Below, piece by piece: positions 9,077 through 19,263 of a stretch of 64,000 bases of DNA (the first letter of the stretch is position 1; each line of letters opens with the position of its first letter). The stretch is from Gnetum montanum (Eukaryota > Streptophyta > Gnetopsida > Gnetales > Gnetaceae), in assembly GCA_015680685.1 (NCBI GenBank), contig MNCI01014538.1:324784-388783 (forward strand). The letters are read 5' to 3'. The translations under genes and the position numbers were made by a program. The notes below the pieces were generated by a model. The model had not been told where the DNA came from. It did not search any database and saw only the letters and a program-made list of their open reading frames with translations.

Positions 9077-10028
9077 TGATGAGACACGATATCACATGCA
9101 CCACGATATCATGTATGCGATATCGCATCGTCCCCTGCGATATCGCGGTCCACCACCAAATCTATAAATAAGAGGCGGCACTCCCCTAATTTCTCATCCT
9201 AGGTTAGAAGTAGCGAAGCTTTGGCAGATTGATCACCCCAGAGATAGAATATTTTCCATGTGCCCGCAGTAGGAGTCCCTAAGTGAATGGTTCTTTATTC
9301 GAGCAGCTTTGTACCTGAAAGCAAGTTGTGTACGGCAATAAAGACGAGCTTTGTGGATAAACCTTTCAGTGCATGGAATAAGTTTATTATTTGTTATTTC
9401 CTACATGTTATTTATTACCTGTTGTTAGTGTGGCATGAGTATGACTTGGTTACGAGCATTGACAAATGTGTACGGCTAACCAAGGAATCGGCTACTCATC
9501 GCGATTAGATTCTCTCACCCTTGTCTCCTAGAACGTGGGATGAGTACGACTTGATTACGAGCATCTATGGATGTGTACAGCTAGTCAAGGAATCGGCTGC
9601 TCATCACGCTTAGGCTAGTTAGGTGCCTCAGTATGACCACTTCGAGCACGTGCGTTACGTGTGGTGATCCTAGTAACGATTAGCGTTTGGTAGCCACAGT
9701 TGCATAGTTCAGGGTGTGTACGGTAAGTGGGAACGGATGCTGACGCTAGTTAATATATACTTAGGACATTAGTTAGAGTTAGTTAGTTTCTCAACCCTTT
9801 GCTCTTAGCGTAGAAGACATAAAACCAGAAAAGACCAAAAAAATCATATACCTCGGACTTACTTAACCATACACCATGACAACAACAAGTAAGTTTGGGA
9901 AGATAATGAATGATTAACCCCAAGTGTTCCATGGGGTGTTTAGGCATTTAGTCTGTGAAGTTCGACTAGATCGCGCATGCTACGCTCATTTCATATGGTT
10001 GAGTGTAGGGGTACCTCGCCACTCATCA
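9077..10028 (+). repeat. Element C 5' LTR (952 bp)
   Basis: U3 holds four GATATC palindromes (about 9086-9147), a TATA box at 9162-9170 and AATAAAG near 9342 as the polyadenylation signal. It contains several internal repeats of GAGTACGACTTG-TTACGAGCAT (near 9438 and 9542). It differs from the 3' LTR by about 37 extra bases in the palindrome cluster. Confidence 0.93.
9116..9170 (+). promoter_or_regulatory. Element C LTR promoter: palindrome cluster and TATA box
   Basis: TGCGATATCGCA (9116-9127) and TGCGATATCGCG (9136-9147) lie upstream of CTATAAATA (9162-9170), followed by AGAGGCGGCACT. The equivalent TATA box in the 3' LTR is at 14761-14769. Transcription would start about 30 bp downstream. 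Confidence 0.75.
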
Positions 10029-10029
10029 T

Positions 10030-10047
10030 TGGCGCTGTTGCTGGGGA
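10030..10047 (+). promoter_or_regulatory. Element C primer-binding site (tRNA-Asp)
   Basis: TGGCGCTGTTGCTGGGGA starts one base after the LTR. It matches the complement of the plant tRNA-Asp 3' end (TGGCGCCGTTGCCGGGGA) except for two C-to-T changes. tRNA-Asp priming is typical of Athila/Tat elements. Confidence 0.85.
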
Positions 10048-10139
10048 CTAAGTGTTTGTGCACCGAATAGAACATAAGGGATATCACTCACATCGTTGTG
10101 AGCCTTAATGAACCTTCAGGTTAATCAAATAAAAATTAT

Positions 10140-12480
10140 ATAACTTCTCATAAGAGCAATTCACCACCTAAGGACTACACACGAGATAGTCGGCAAGATA
10201 AAAAACATAACCAAAATCAGCCAAGTCCTAAACAACATAGGACGACATATACTCATCCCGATGAGTATATTCCTAATTTTACTTTTGTTCTCCATCAGGA
10301 TGAACAACTGCGGTGGAGAGATTTGCAAGGTAACATCGTGTTACCCCCAGATCGATCAATCTCTCGCATGCTTTTCCATGCCTTGGTACAGATTGGCATG
10401 CAAGAGCATTTCCCAGAATACGTTGCCGAAGATTTTGACATGAGGGATTATTATCCCATAGATGCCCAACGTATGAGAAACTTAAGGCAGGAGAGTCAAC
10501 ATGATTTTTTGAAGGGCAAAGCCCTGCACAACCTTAGCGAAATAGGAGACGAGGAACCCTTTATCATGGGTTATTTAGCAAACAATATTCCCCCTCCTAA
10601 TGATGGTGAGGAGGATGAGTATCAGAACCTACAATCAACGATACATATCCCTGGTTCTGATGCCCGTGAACACCAGCTGTTCACAGAGGGAACAACCACT
10701 CATGCTAAGGATAGGCACTTTGATCGTCACGACAATCGGGAACGTAGCAGCCAAAGAGAAGGTAAGAAACATCATCATGGTGATGGTTCCCCTTCTTCTT
10801 CTCCTTCATTCCATCACTCACCCTCTCCTTCCACATTTGGGCACAGCCACCATGAACATAAAGCTGAGGATAAAAGTAAAAAGGATGAAAGACCTCGATA
10901 GGAAGATCGAGAGATAAGACAAGGGCAAGGACATAGGGAGAGTAGGGAACAGCGCAGACATCACAGGCGTCATGAAAGAGACAATCATGACAAACCCCTA
11001 CTCGCAACTCGAAGTATGCTTGACATAACAGAGGCAGTTAGGATTCCCACAAGGCATTTAAAGGATAGCCGGATCAAACGATTAGACATGAACAACATCC
11101 CACGGTTTGAAGGGGGATACAATGCTGATCCGCAAAATCATTTACAAGCATTCCACGATGCCTGTGCTTTGCAGAATATAGATAGTGAGTGGCAAAAACT
11201 TAAGTTGTTCCCAAGGACACTCACCAAAGAGGCAGAGAGTTGGTACCGGTCCTTAGAATTGGAAACCATTAGGAGATGGAGTACGATGCTAGAACTGTTC
11301 AACGAAAAATATCAAATGTACTCCAGAGTGTTCAATTTGCATAAGTAGATCCAAGGCTGGAAGCAAGGTACACACAAACCCTTGGATGCTACCATGGCAT
11401 GCTATTACACATTGTTACATCGTTGCCTGAGCCATGGGTACACTCAACGGGATCAACTTCGCCACATCGTGGATGGGCTAAGGAATGAAACTAGAAGAAT
11501 CCTTGGGACTTATGCCCAAGGGAGACTCTCACAACTTAGAGCCCATAAAGTACGTAGGTTGTTGGAGCAAGTAGCAAATGAAGAAGGTGAGCTACACAAA
11601 AGGGAAAGTGCGGAAGAGTACAACCGTGATCCCTCCCTTCGAAAGAAGGGAGTGAAATTTTGTGATGAAGAGGATGAGTCACTAATCGAAGAGTTGGTGA
11701 ATCGGAAAACTTTGCCGATCCAAAAGCTAACAACCGAGGTATCGGCCAAAGTAGATCAAATGTGGGATTCCTTAGACTCAAGAATTGAAACAGTCTTGAA
11801 AATTGTAGAATAGTCTAAGGTTGAACAAAGTAGTGAAAAAGGTAAGAAAAAGTGAAGAGATTTAGCCTCTGCACATAACAAGGGTAAGGGAAAAATCACT
11901 AACTCCGATGTGGCTGAGGATTCGGATTCAGACGATGATGGTGGATGTGAGATCTGCCATAATGACCATCCTAAGGGATGTTGCCCCATCATCTCACATC
12001 TATAGGAGTCTGGGGTGTATGCACTTAATCCAAGACTCAACCAACGACAAACACCTCGCAGGTTACCTTATCCACAAGGTAACCCAAGGTAGTTCCACCA
12101 ACCCTTAACATATTATCCAAGTGGAACTACACCACAGCCCATCAGACAACATCAGTAGTGGCAATACCCACAGTCATGGGGGATGCCATCGCCAACACAA
12201 CAGTACCCTTACCGGCATGGTTATTATGTGCAGCAGTTGATTTCTCCAAGTGACTCTATGGGTCACACAACCCCCAACCGTCACTACCAAGTTCGGGAGT
12301 ACTTCAAAAGGACTCCTTCTCCTCCAAGAGACATCTAACACTCGTCCCATCCTCCTAATCCATCCGCACCTCTTCCACCACAAGTAGTTCCCATAACACC
12401 TCCTGCTCCAACAATGCAAGGGGAACTTCCTCCTCAACCCGCAGCAACATCACGCTGCGAGAGCTGTAAATATCCAACCT
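10140..12480 (+). pseudogene. Element C gag polyprotein
   Basis: One frame is readable from 10140, where the usual ATG has become ATA, to beyond 12100 with only a few stops: TAG at 10899, 11346, 11811 and 12003, plus TGA near 11852. The N-terminal part has DEYIPNFTFVLHQDEQLRW. A His/Ser-rich linker (HHHGDGSPSSSPS) follows. The capsid-like core runs from SRIKRLDMNNIPRFEGGY to WQKLKLFPRTL and KEAESWYRSLE, as in Retrotrans_gag. The knuckle is CEICHNDHPKGCC at about 11946-11985. The tail is Gln/Pro/Tyr-rich. Several TAGs replace CAG or CAA codons that are intact in G. The frame shifts between 12110 and 12490. Confidence 0.85.
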
Positions 12481-12489
12481 GCTACTAGT

Positions 12490-12910
12490 TCTAACAACTG
12501 TAAAAAGAGAAGACCTTACTTCAAAACCAAAAGCCCAGACAAACTCTCGCAACAACAAGCGGTTGAGGCCATGTACACTCCTCCACCATCTAACACTTCG
12601 GAGCACCCTTCAGTCCAACAGAGCGGAATACATATGGTTATGTTAACACATACTGTAACCGACTGGATCAAGGTAGGCCACCTTCCCAAGAAACTAACTA
12701 ACCTTGGGAGTCCCTTAANACAACCACACAAGAAGAAGTAGACACCCCATGGTTGATAGCTAGAAGGAGCAGAAANTATGAGAGATGTATCACAACTGGA
12801 ACCTGCCCCAACTCAAGAAGAGCAACATTCTACTAGAGCTGGTANTCCCTCAACCCAGTAACATCAATTGGGAGAAGTTGGGCACTTCTACAAAATTCAA
12901 ACAAATGCTC
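12490..12910 (+). pseudogene. Element C protease remnant and pol-deletion junction
   Basis: KRRPYFKTKSPDKL and MLTHTVTDWIKVGHLPKK align with the pre-protease of G (23181-23400). A few more pieces of protease follow, with short internal deletions and three ambiguous bases (N). Near 12855-12905 the sequence passes from one equivalent to G position about 24100 straight to one equivalent to about 26964. RT, RNase H and integrase are therefore absent. Confidence 0.7.
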
Positions 12911-13189
12911 ATTATTTCGAATCTCTCCCTTACAACTCAGTCATGGGGGAGATGGCCACCTATGCTAATCATATGGGGCCCTCAGTTCTTTTAAGTTTTT
13001 GTTTTACATGTTTTTGTTTTACAATGATTTTGTTTTACACATTTTTGTTTTACAAATTTCTTTAACTTTTCTACTTTTTGTTCGACTTACACTAAAGCAA
13101 GGTATCAATTATGTTTTACATCACCGTTATACTTTTTCAATTTGTGTGTGTGTGTGTGATCCACCTTGTAAGTTTGTCCCATAATAAGC
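12911..13189 (+). other. Element C post-pol tail, T-rich
   Basis: It starts with ACTCAGTCATGGGGGAGATGG (12936-12956), the G-rich block that follows integrase in G. Repeated TTTTGTTTTAC units follow, and a short (TG)n run is at 13143-13158. No coding potential was seen. Confidence 0.6.
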
Positions 13190-14072
13190 NNNNNNNNNNN
13201 NNNNNNNNNNNNNNNNNNNNNNNNNNNNNNNNNNNNNNNNNNNNNNNNNNNNNNNNNNNNNNNNNNNNNNNNNNNNNNNNNNNNNNNNNNNNNNNNNNNN
13301 NNNNNNNNNNNNNNNNNNNNNNNNNNNNNNNNNNNNNNNNNNNNNNNNNNNNNNNNNNNNNNNNNNNNNNNNNNNNNNNNNNNNNNNNNNNNNNNNNNNN
13401 NNNNNNNNNNNNNNNNNNNNNNNNNNNNNNNNNNNNNNNNNNNNNNNNNNNNNNNNNNNNNNNNNNNNNNNNNNNNNNNNNNNNNNNNNNNNNNNNNNNN
13501 NNNNNNNNNNNNNNNNNNNNNNNNNNNNNNNNNNNNNNNNNNNNNNNNNNNNNNNNNNNNNNNNNNNNNNNNNNNNNNNNNNNNNNNNNNNNNNNNNNNN
13601 NNNNNNNNNNNNNNNNNNNNNNNNNNNNNNNNNNNNNNNNNNNNNNNNNNNNNNNNNNNNNNNNNNNNNNNNNNNNNNNNNNNNNNNNNNNNNNNNNNNN
13701 NNNNNNNNNNNNNNNNNNNNNNNNNNNNNNNNNNNNNNNNNNNNNNNNNNNNNNNNNNNNNNNNNNNNNNNNNNNNNNNNNNNNNNNNNNNNNNNNNNNN
13801 NNNNNNNNNNNNNNNNNNNNNNNNNNNNNNNNNNNNNNNNNNNNNNNNNNNNNNNNNNNNNNNNNNNNNNNNNNNNNNNNNNNNNNNNNNNNNNNNNNNN
13901 NNNNNNNNNNNNNNNNNNNNNNNNNNNNNNNNNNNNNNNNNNNNNNNNNNNNNNNNNNNNNNNNNNNNNNNNNNNNNNNNNNNNNNNNNNNNNNNNNNNN
14001 NNNNNNNNNNNNNNNNNNNNNNNNNNNNNNNNNNNNNNNNNNNNNNNNNNNNNNNNNNNNNNNNNNNNNNNN
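13190..14072. other. Assembly gap (883 N)
   Basis: No sequence. By alignment with G it should hold the conserved non-coding blocks found at about 27190-28290 there. Confidence 0.95.
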
Positions 14073-14116
14073 ATCTTTATTACTCCTTTTCTTTCTCCAT
14101 TCTAACGCTACCGAAG

Positions 14117-14347
14117 GTTCGCGATTAGTCATGGGGGTACAAGGCCTGATTTTTTCGATTTTCTCCTTGCCCCAAAATTTTTTGATTTTCTTCCTAACCC
14201 CTACACCTTCGGTAGTCATCAGTGACATATTCCCAAATCCATATCAGCCATACCACAACCTAGCCAATCGACTTACACTAAAGCAAGGTATCAATTACAT
14301 GATGATTCAATTACCCTTGCTAATATATGATTGTGTTGTGTGTGCAG
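14117..14347 (+). other. Element C probable intron (231 nt)
   Basis: The donor is CCGAAG|GTTCGC at 14117. The branch site is TGCTAAT with A at 14323, and the acceptor GTGTGTGCAG ends at 14347, directly before an ATG. The branch-to-AG spacing of 24 nt is the same as in F and G. TTAGTCATGGGGGTA lies within it (about 14125). Confidence 0.5.
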
Positions 14348-14545
14348 ATGGTGGACATGCAAACAACAGATTGGATCTGAAGCAAACACTTGGAGTGGAG
14401 CCATGCTAAAAGTAGCTATGCAAGGAGCAAGATCGATGGTGCACTTACGGATGGACAACGAAGGTGCAATTTTGGCGTTGGTAGCAGCAACACTTCTTTC
14501 TCTCTCTCTTCCTCGGCTTCCAACAAAGGCTTGATGTCATTGTAA
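14348..14545 (+). pseudogene. Element C short ORF replacing the aORF
   Basis: The ATG directly follows the predicted splice acceptor. The 66-codon frame has one internal TGA and a Ser-rich C-terminus (SSNTSFSLSSSASNKG). Element G has a decayed relative at the same place (28520 on), sharing the GAxT segment, the SFxLS segment and SNKxL. It shows no similarity to the long aORF. It may be the remnant left after aORF loss, or a short leader peptide. Confidence 0.4.
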
Positions 14546-14696
14546 TAAGGTGTTCACCCCTGTTGTCATGAACACCAATTTTGTCAAGTCTTGTAATAAT
14601 GATCTGTTCACATGTCATCCCATTAGTTCCATTTTCCTCAATAATTCCATACCTACCTGATATTATTGTAAGGAACTCGAGGACAAGTTTTCATTC

Positions 14697-14709
14697 AGTC
14701 ATGGGGGTA
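14697..14709 (+). promoter_or_regulatory. Element C polypurine tract
   Basis: AGTCATGGGGGTA abuts the 3' LTR. The preceding block (CCATACCT near 14648, GGAACTCGAGGACAAGTTTT at 14671-14690) is shared with A, F and G. Confidence 0.7.
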
Positions 14710-15611
14710 TGATGAGACGCGATATCGCATGCACCGCGATATCATAGTCCATCGCCAAATCTATAAATAAGAGGTGGCACTCCCCTCATTTCTCATCCTA
14801 GGCTAGAAGTAGCGAAGCTTTGGCGGATTGATCACCCCAGAGATAGAATATTTTCCATGTGCCCACAGTAGGAGTCCCCAAGTGAACAGTTCTTTATTCG
14901 AGCAGCTTTGTACCTGATCACAAGTTGTGTACGGAAATAAAGACGAGCTTTGTGGATAAACCTTATAGTGCATGGAATAGGTTTATTATTTGTTATTTCT
15001 TACATGTTATTTATTACCTGTTGTTAGCGTGGCATGAGTACGACTTGGTTACAAGCATTGACAAATGTGTACGGCTACTCATCGTGATTAGATTCTCTCA
15101 CCCTTGTCTCCTAGAACGCGGGATGAGTACGACTTGATTACGAGCATCTACAGATGTGTATGACTAGTTAAGGAATCGGCTGCTCATCACACTTAGGCTA
15201 GTTAGGTGCCTCAGTACGACCACTTCGAGCACGTGCGTTACGTGTGGTGATCCCAGTAACGATTAGCGTTTGGTAGCCACAGTTGCATAGTTCAGGGTGT
15301 GTACGGTAAGTGGGAATGGATGCTGACACTAATTAATTTATACTTAGGACATTAGTTAGAGTTAGTTAGTTTCTCAACCCTTTGCTCTTAGCGTAGAAGA
15401 CATAAAACCAGAAAAGACCAAAAAAATCATATACCTTGGACTTACTTAACCATACACCGTGATAACAACAAGTAAGTCTGGGAAGACAACGAATGATTAA
15501 CCCCAAGTGTTCCATGGGGCGTTTAGGCATTTAGTCTGTAGAGTTCAACCAGATCATGCATGCTACGCTCGTTTTGTATGATTGAGTGTAGGGGTTCCTC
15601 GCCACTCATCA
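14710..15611 (+). repeat. Element C 3' LTR (902 bp)
   Basis: It begins TGATGAGACGCGATATCGC and ends CACTCATCA. It has only two GATATC palindromes before the TATA box (14761-14769), against four in the 5' LTR. A smaller deletion removes one copy of the CTAACCAAGGAATCGG segment that is present in the 5' LTR. Confidence 0.93.
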
Positions 15612-15616
15612 TCATC
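15612..15616. repeat. Right TSD of element C
   Basis: TCATC, identical to 9072-9076. Confidence 0.9.
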
Positions 15617-15718
15617 CCCCACATTTTGAAATGAATCAAGCTTAGAAAATATAAATAAAATAATGTCTAAAAGAATTCTATACTATTTAAGGAAAAAACA
15701 TGGCTATGGTACCAACTA
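15617..15718 (-). promoter_or_regulatory. Element B leader with tRNA-Met-type primer-binding site
   Basis: On the minus strand, TGGTACCATAGC (15714 to 15703) lies five bases after the LTR end. It matches the TGGTATCAGAGC primer-binding site used by plant chromoviruses with two mismatches. About 90 bases of AT-rich leader lead to the gag start, which is interrupted by C. Confidence 0.65.
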
Positions 15719-18196
15719 TGTAAGACCCCTATTAATTATCTATAAAATATCTTATAAATAACTAATAGATATGCTACAAAACTCCAAGGATCTAGGTTTA
15801 ACATTGATTTACTAACTCAAAAGTAAGTAGTAAAATAGATAAAAATTATTAATTAGGAGTGTAAATACACTAGATTAATATAGTGTAGCAAAATTTTATG
15901 ATATTCACATATATAATTAAATAAAATTTATTTAGAGAAAATTTGAGGTTTGCATAGCCACAAAAAGATGCTATCTAAAAATTCCACTAGTTGCATCATA
16001 AAATAGTTTGTAAAATAATGATCCTAATGACACTTGTTTTACCTCAATCGTTCATCTAGAAATAAAGTTATTTGCATTTTAAGTTTACTAAATTAAATAA
16101 GAAAATATTAATATATGATAAATAATAGTAAATTTTCTTGAACATATGAAATAAAAAATGTTCCTTGCAATCTCACAATCCCAAGGGGTACACATGAAAA
16201 ATTCATATCTATCATACTTTATTATTTATACGCAAAAATAAGTACATGGCTCAAATATCCAAGAAAGTGTACAAGGTTTTTATTTTACAGAAATACAAAA
16301 TATACAGAAATTATTACCCAAGTTAAGAAGATCCATCTTGTATAGCATCGGTCCACCTCTTGTCCTTTATTCCTCTTCCAACATTTCCTTACCTACTTTG
16401 ATCTCTCTACATCGAATAAGAAAGGTTATTTATTTCCCTTTTCATAAAGCATAAAGTTTGTGGGCTAGAAGTTTTTGGTTATAGGCTAGATAGAGGTTTT
16501 CAATAAAATATTTAAAAATATTTTCCAATCTAGAAATGTCAAAAAATTTCCAAAAATTCAAGAAAATCTAAATATCTAAGGAAACACCAAAATTCAAAAA
16601 ATGTATATTTTATTCAAGCACCTTCAAAGGCTAGGTCTTGGTTACCCTCACTATCAAAGGAATATACCAATAGGTCTTGAAATAACCTCACTACAATCAT
16701 TGGATTATCCTCGTGATCTTAAACAAGTCACTCATGGTCAAGTCTTGGCAATAGCCTCACTACTAACAACCTCAACAGCCAAGCACATGTATCATTGGAA
16801 GGATAGATCTTGATTATGCCTCATCGTACACTACTAGACTTCAGTTCCATAGGTTTAGCTAAATCCATAACCTCACATGAACTTATGCATCAAAATCCAA
16901 GGTAGGAAATCCATCTAACAACCCTGTGAGGTGGGTCCTACTAAAGAACATTCCACTACTACATGCAAATAGAGGCATCTAAAAGATTTGTGGCTCAAAC
17001 TACCAACTAAGAAAAATTGGTCCAAAAAATATTATTATTTTACTTTAAAAATCCAAAAGATGTCCAAATTAGCCAAAAATCCATAAAAGCTCAAATTCCA
17101 CAAAATTCTTGCAAAATCATGTTTATGTCATGAGCAGATCCTAAATATTCATAAAATATCAAGGGGCAAGTTGGACATCATTTTTGCAGTTTCCAAAATT
17201 TACCAAAAGATAGAAAATGGAATGAATTGGATTAAAATATTATTTTTTATTTAAAAAATGCTCAAATTTACAAAAATCCAACAAAATCTTAGCATAATAA
17301 TTGAAATTGTAAAACAATAACTAGAGATGAGGAAGTAGAGAGGAGAAATAAAACGTCCATAATAATATGAGGTAGCCCTATGAAAGAAAAGTAAAATAAA
17401 CTTCCTTATGTGGCAAAGCTTTCAACATTTTCTTGTGTTTTCTTTCCCATCTAATGCTCTCAATTCATCTTTGCTTTGCTTAATCCAGTGCACCCAAAAT
17501 CCTTCTAAAAATTGCCATGAAATGTATCTAAGGCCTCAACCAATTTATAAGGATAAGAATGGAATAAACCATACCAAAATCAACTTTGAAATGAAGAAGA
17601 AAGGGCAAAACCATCTTTTGGAAAAACACAATAATAAAACATAGTTTTGCAAAACAATGGCAAACGATGGAACAACAAAGTGGTAGAGAAAAAGACAGAG
17701 TGGCAATGAAAGAAACCCTGATGCAAAAAAAAAGCATAACATATGTTTATGTTATAAGCATACCATGTATATGCTTTATGTATTTTGATAATGTGTTTTG
17801 CATGTGAACATGCTTTGTTCAATGATGTTTGACTTTTCTCCTTTTCCTTTTTAAAATAAAATTTGATTTTTAAATACTTTTTAAATCAATATTTTTATAA
17901 GTTCATTATATTTTTTTAAATAACTTGCTATTTAAACATTCATAACATAGACACTAGGACTCTAAATCAAATTTTGTTTGAACTTATAGGATTCTCATCA
18001 AGTGCACTACCTAGTTGTATATTAAAATCTTATCTAGGTGTTACTTATCATGGTCATCTAGTTCAAATGCTAAAACTTTTATGGTATTTTAACAAAATAA
18101 AAAATGTGATATCTCGAAAACTGTAGCTATGATTCTAGTGAAACAAAGATCAAAACCTATATTTTGAAGCATCTCGGATACATTAGTAGGGTGACA
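15719..18196 (-). repeat. Element B 5' LTR (about 2.48 kb)
   Basis: On the minus strand it starts TGTCACCCTACTAATG (18196) and ends GGGGTCTTACA (15719). The TG...CA ends, the PBS beside it and gag beyond fix the identity. A length near 2.5 kb fits Del/Tekay chromoviruses. The interior is very AT-rich with many AAAATTC-type repeats and contains no credible gene; the small reading frames at about 16600-17820 look like chance. The right TSD should be GTTTG at 18197-18201. Confidence 0.75.
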
Positions 18197-18375
18197 GTTT
18201 GTGTTGGAAATCATTCTAAGATACTTTCTTAACAAAGCTGATGTATNACTGATGTGCGAAAGGATTGGCTAGAAAGGGCTTATGGCAGAGATAAAGCTTT
18301 TGATGAGCTGACNTAATAAGAGATATGGTTAGATGAGGTTAGGATCCATATTTGCTCCATGAATAGAGTATTATA
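18197..18375 (+). pseudogene. Element D: fragment of another aORF
   Basis: The plus-strand reading EIILRYFLNKADV, then DVRKDWLERAYGRDKAFDELT and a weaker EIW-RIHICSMNRVLYNH, aligns with A's aORF at about residues 160-230. It has a frameshift, stops and two ambiguous bases. Chromovirus B inserted inside it, and element E probably begins just after it. The rest of D lies outside the window. It is probably the oldest element here. Confidence 0.6.
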
Positions 18376-19186
18376 TAATCACATGTGCATAATGAAAATT
18401 AAAGATGCATAACGAGATGTGCATGATTAAGCATAAATGTGCATAAGTGAATTTACATATTATATATAACTAAATGTGTATAAGGAAATAAATATTCATA
18501 GCCAAATACTTGTAAAGACATGATAACTAACAAAAGAAAAACTTCCTAGGTAATAAGATTTAATCATAAAATATAAAGTAAATATATTATTGAGCTTCAA
18601 TAGTAGTAAATAAAGGAAACAAAACTTATGTAGGAAACTAGCAACAACATCAACAATAATAAGAGTAATAATAGTAATGTAATCTTATGATTTAACCAAG
18701 AATATAAGAGTTAATTCATTGAAATACATCCAAAAATATTAAAGAATAAATTATATGCATTAAATTAAATAACTAAACCTTTGTAAATTCTTTGGTTGTG
18801 ACTGTACATCTAGCAACAAACACTTGGTAATTCAACAATGTTAATACAGGTTTAAGATAGGTACAAAAAGTGGGAGCATATGCTCTATGCTTAGGATACC
18901 TTAGATTACTTTTAATTCCATAGTTAAAAATTAATATTTTAATTAATTTATTATTTTAATATTTTAATAATAAAATATAACAAAAACAAGAACAACTGAT
19001 GTCTCAATCAGACTTAAACATACTGATTGAGCTAGCACAAGTGATGATTGGGAAGACAACAACTAGTAACATCATGCTTAATTATCTAGAATACTATTAG
19101 CTTGCCCTTCCATGGAATTCGATGAAATCATGAGTACATGCTTGTGATTCATATGGTTGGGTGTAGGGAATACTCGCTGCTCATCG
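18376..19186 (+). repeat. Element E 5' LTR (left end approximate)
   Basis: The right half (about 18808-19186) aligns with the R-U5 of the sibling LTRs: the CTTGGTAA...AACAATG region, TGGGAAGACAACAA, then ATATGGTTGGGTGTAGGG and GCTGCTCATCG. The left half is AT-rich and carries several ATGTGCATAA-like units (18378-18445). A clean TGATGA start was not found, so the left boundary is an estimate from aORF homology ending near 18375. Confidence 0.55.
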
Positions 19187-19187
19187 T

Positions 19188-19258
19188 TAGTGTCATTTCT
19201 ATAGATTGTTATGTGCTAAGTATTCTTGATAATTAAATTATACAAAGATCATTTTAGG
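19188..19258 (+). promoter_or_regulatory. Element E primer-binding site and leader
   Basis: TAGTGTCATTTCTATAGA (19188-19205) is a decayed tRNA-Asp PBS in the expected place, one base after the LTR. The leader then runs to 19258 and resumes at 42013 after insertion F. The combined leader leads to the MSSS gag start at 42078. Confidence 0.6.
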
Positions 19259-19263
19259 AACAT
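19259..19263. repeat. Left TSD of element F
   Basis: AACAT, identical to 42008-42012. Confidence 0.8.

Larger units (their letters stand above)
9077..15611 (+). mobile_element. Element C: Athila-like, pol-deleted, full-ended element
   Basis: It has two LTRs with TGATGAG...CTCATCA ends, a tRNA-Asp PBS, a long gag, a G-rich tract and a perfect 5-bp TSD. From protease to the end of integrase about 2.9 kb is missing relative to G, joining the start of pol to the post-integrase tail near 12900. It also lacks the aORF. It is the best-preserved gypsy copy here. Over about 215 nt of R-U5 that I aligned by eye, the LTRs differ at roughly 13 positions, so the insertion is not recent. Confidence 0.92.

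Noticed and set aside
10030-10047. tRNA-like matches near LTR ends
   Set aside because: Only 18-nt primer-binding complements are present; no cloverleaf or complete tRNA gene is found.
10320-10340. AAGGTAACA in gag as the donor for the aORF message
   Set aside because: It falls in conserved coding sequence, and F has GC in place of GT. Kept only as an alternative to the intron donor.
11510-12606. Several open frames antisense to element C gag, some over 80 codons
   Set aside because: They lie opposite a well-supported gag frame, have no homologous partner opposite gag in G or K, and show no domain pattern.
13143-13158. (TG)n run as a microsatellite of interest
   Set aside because: Too short and isolated to matter.
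13111-14409. Long reading frames across the N gaps (also 13137-14228, 29252-29971, 29269-29907)
   Set aside because: They consist almost wholly of unknown residues from runs of N and have no coding evidence.
16601-17822. Small ORFs between 16600 and 17820 on both strands as host genes
   Set aside because: They lie inside the AT-rich chromovirus LTR, are short, Phe/Lys-biased by composition, and have no recognisable domain.
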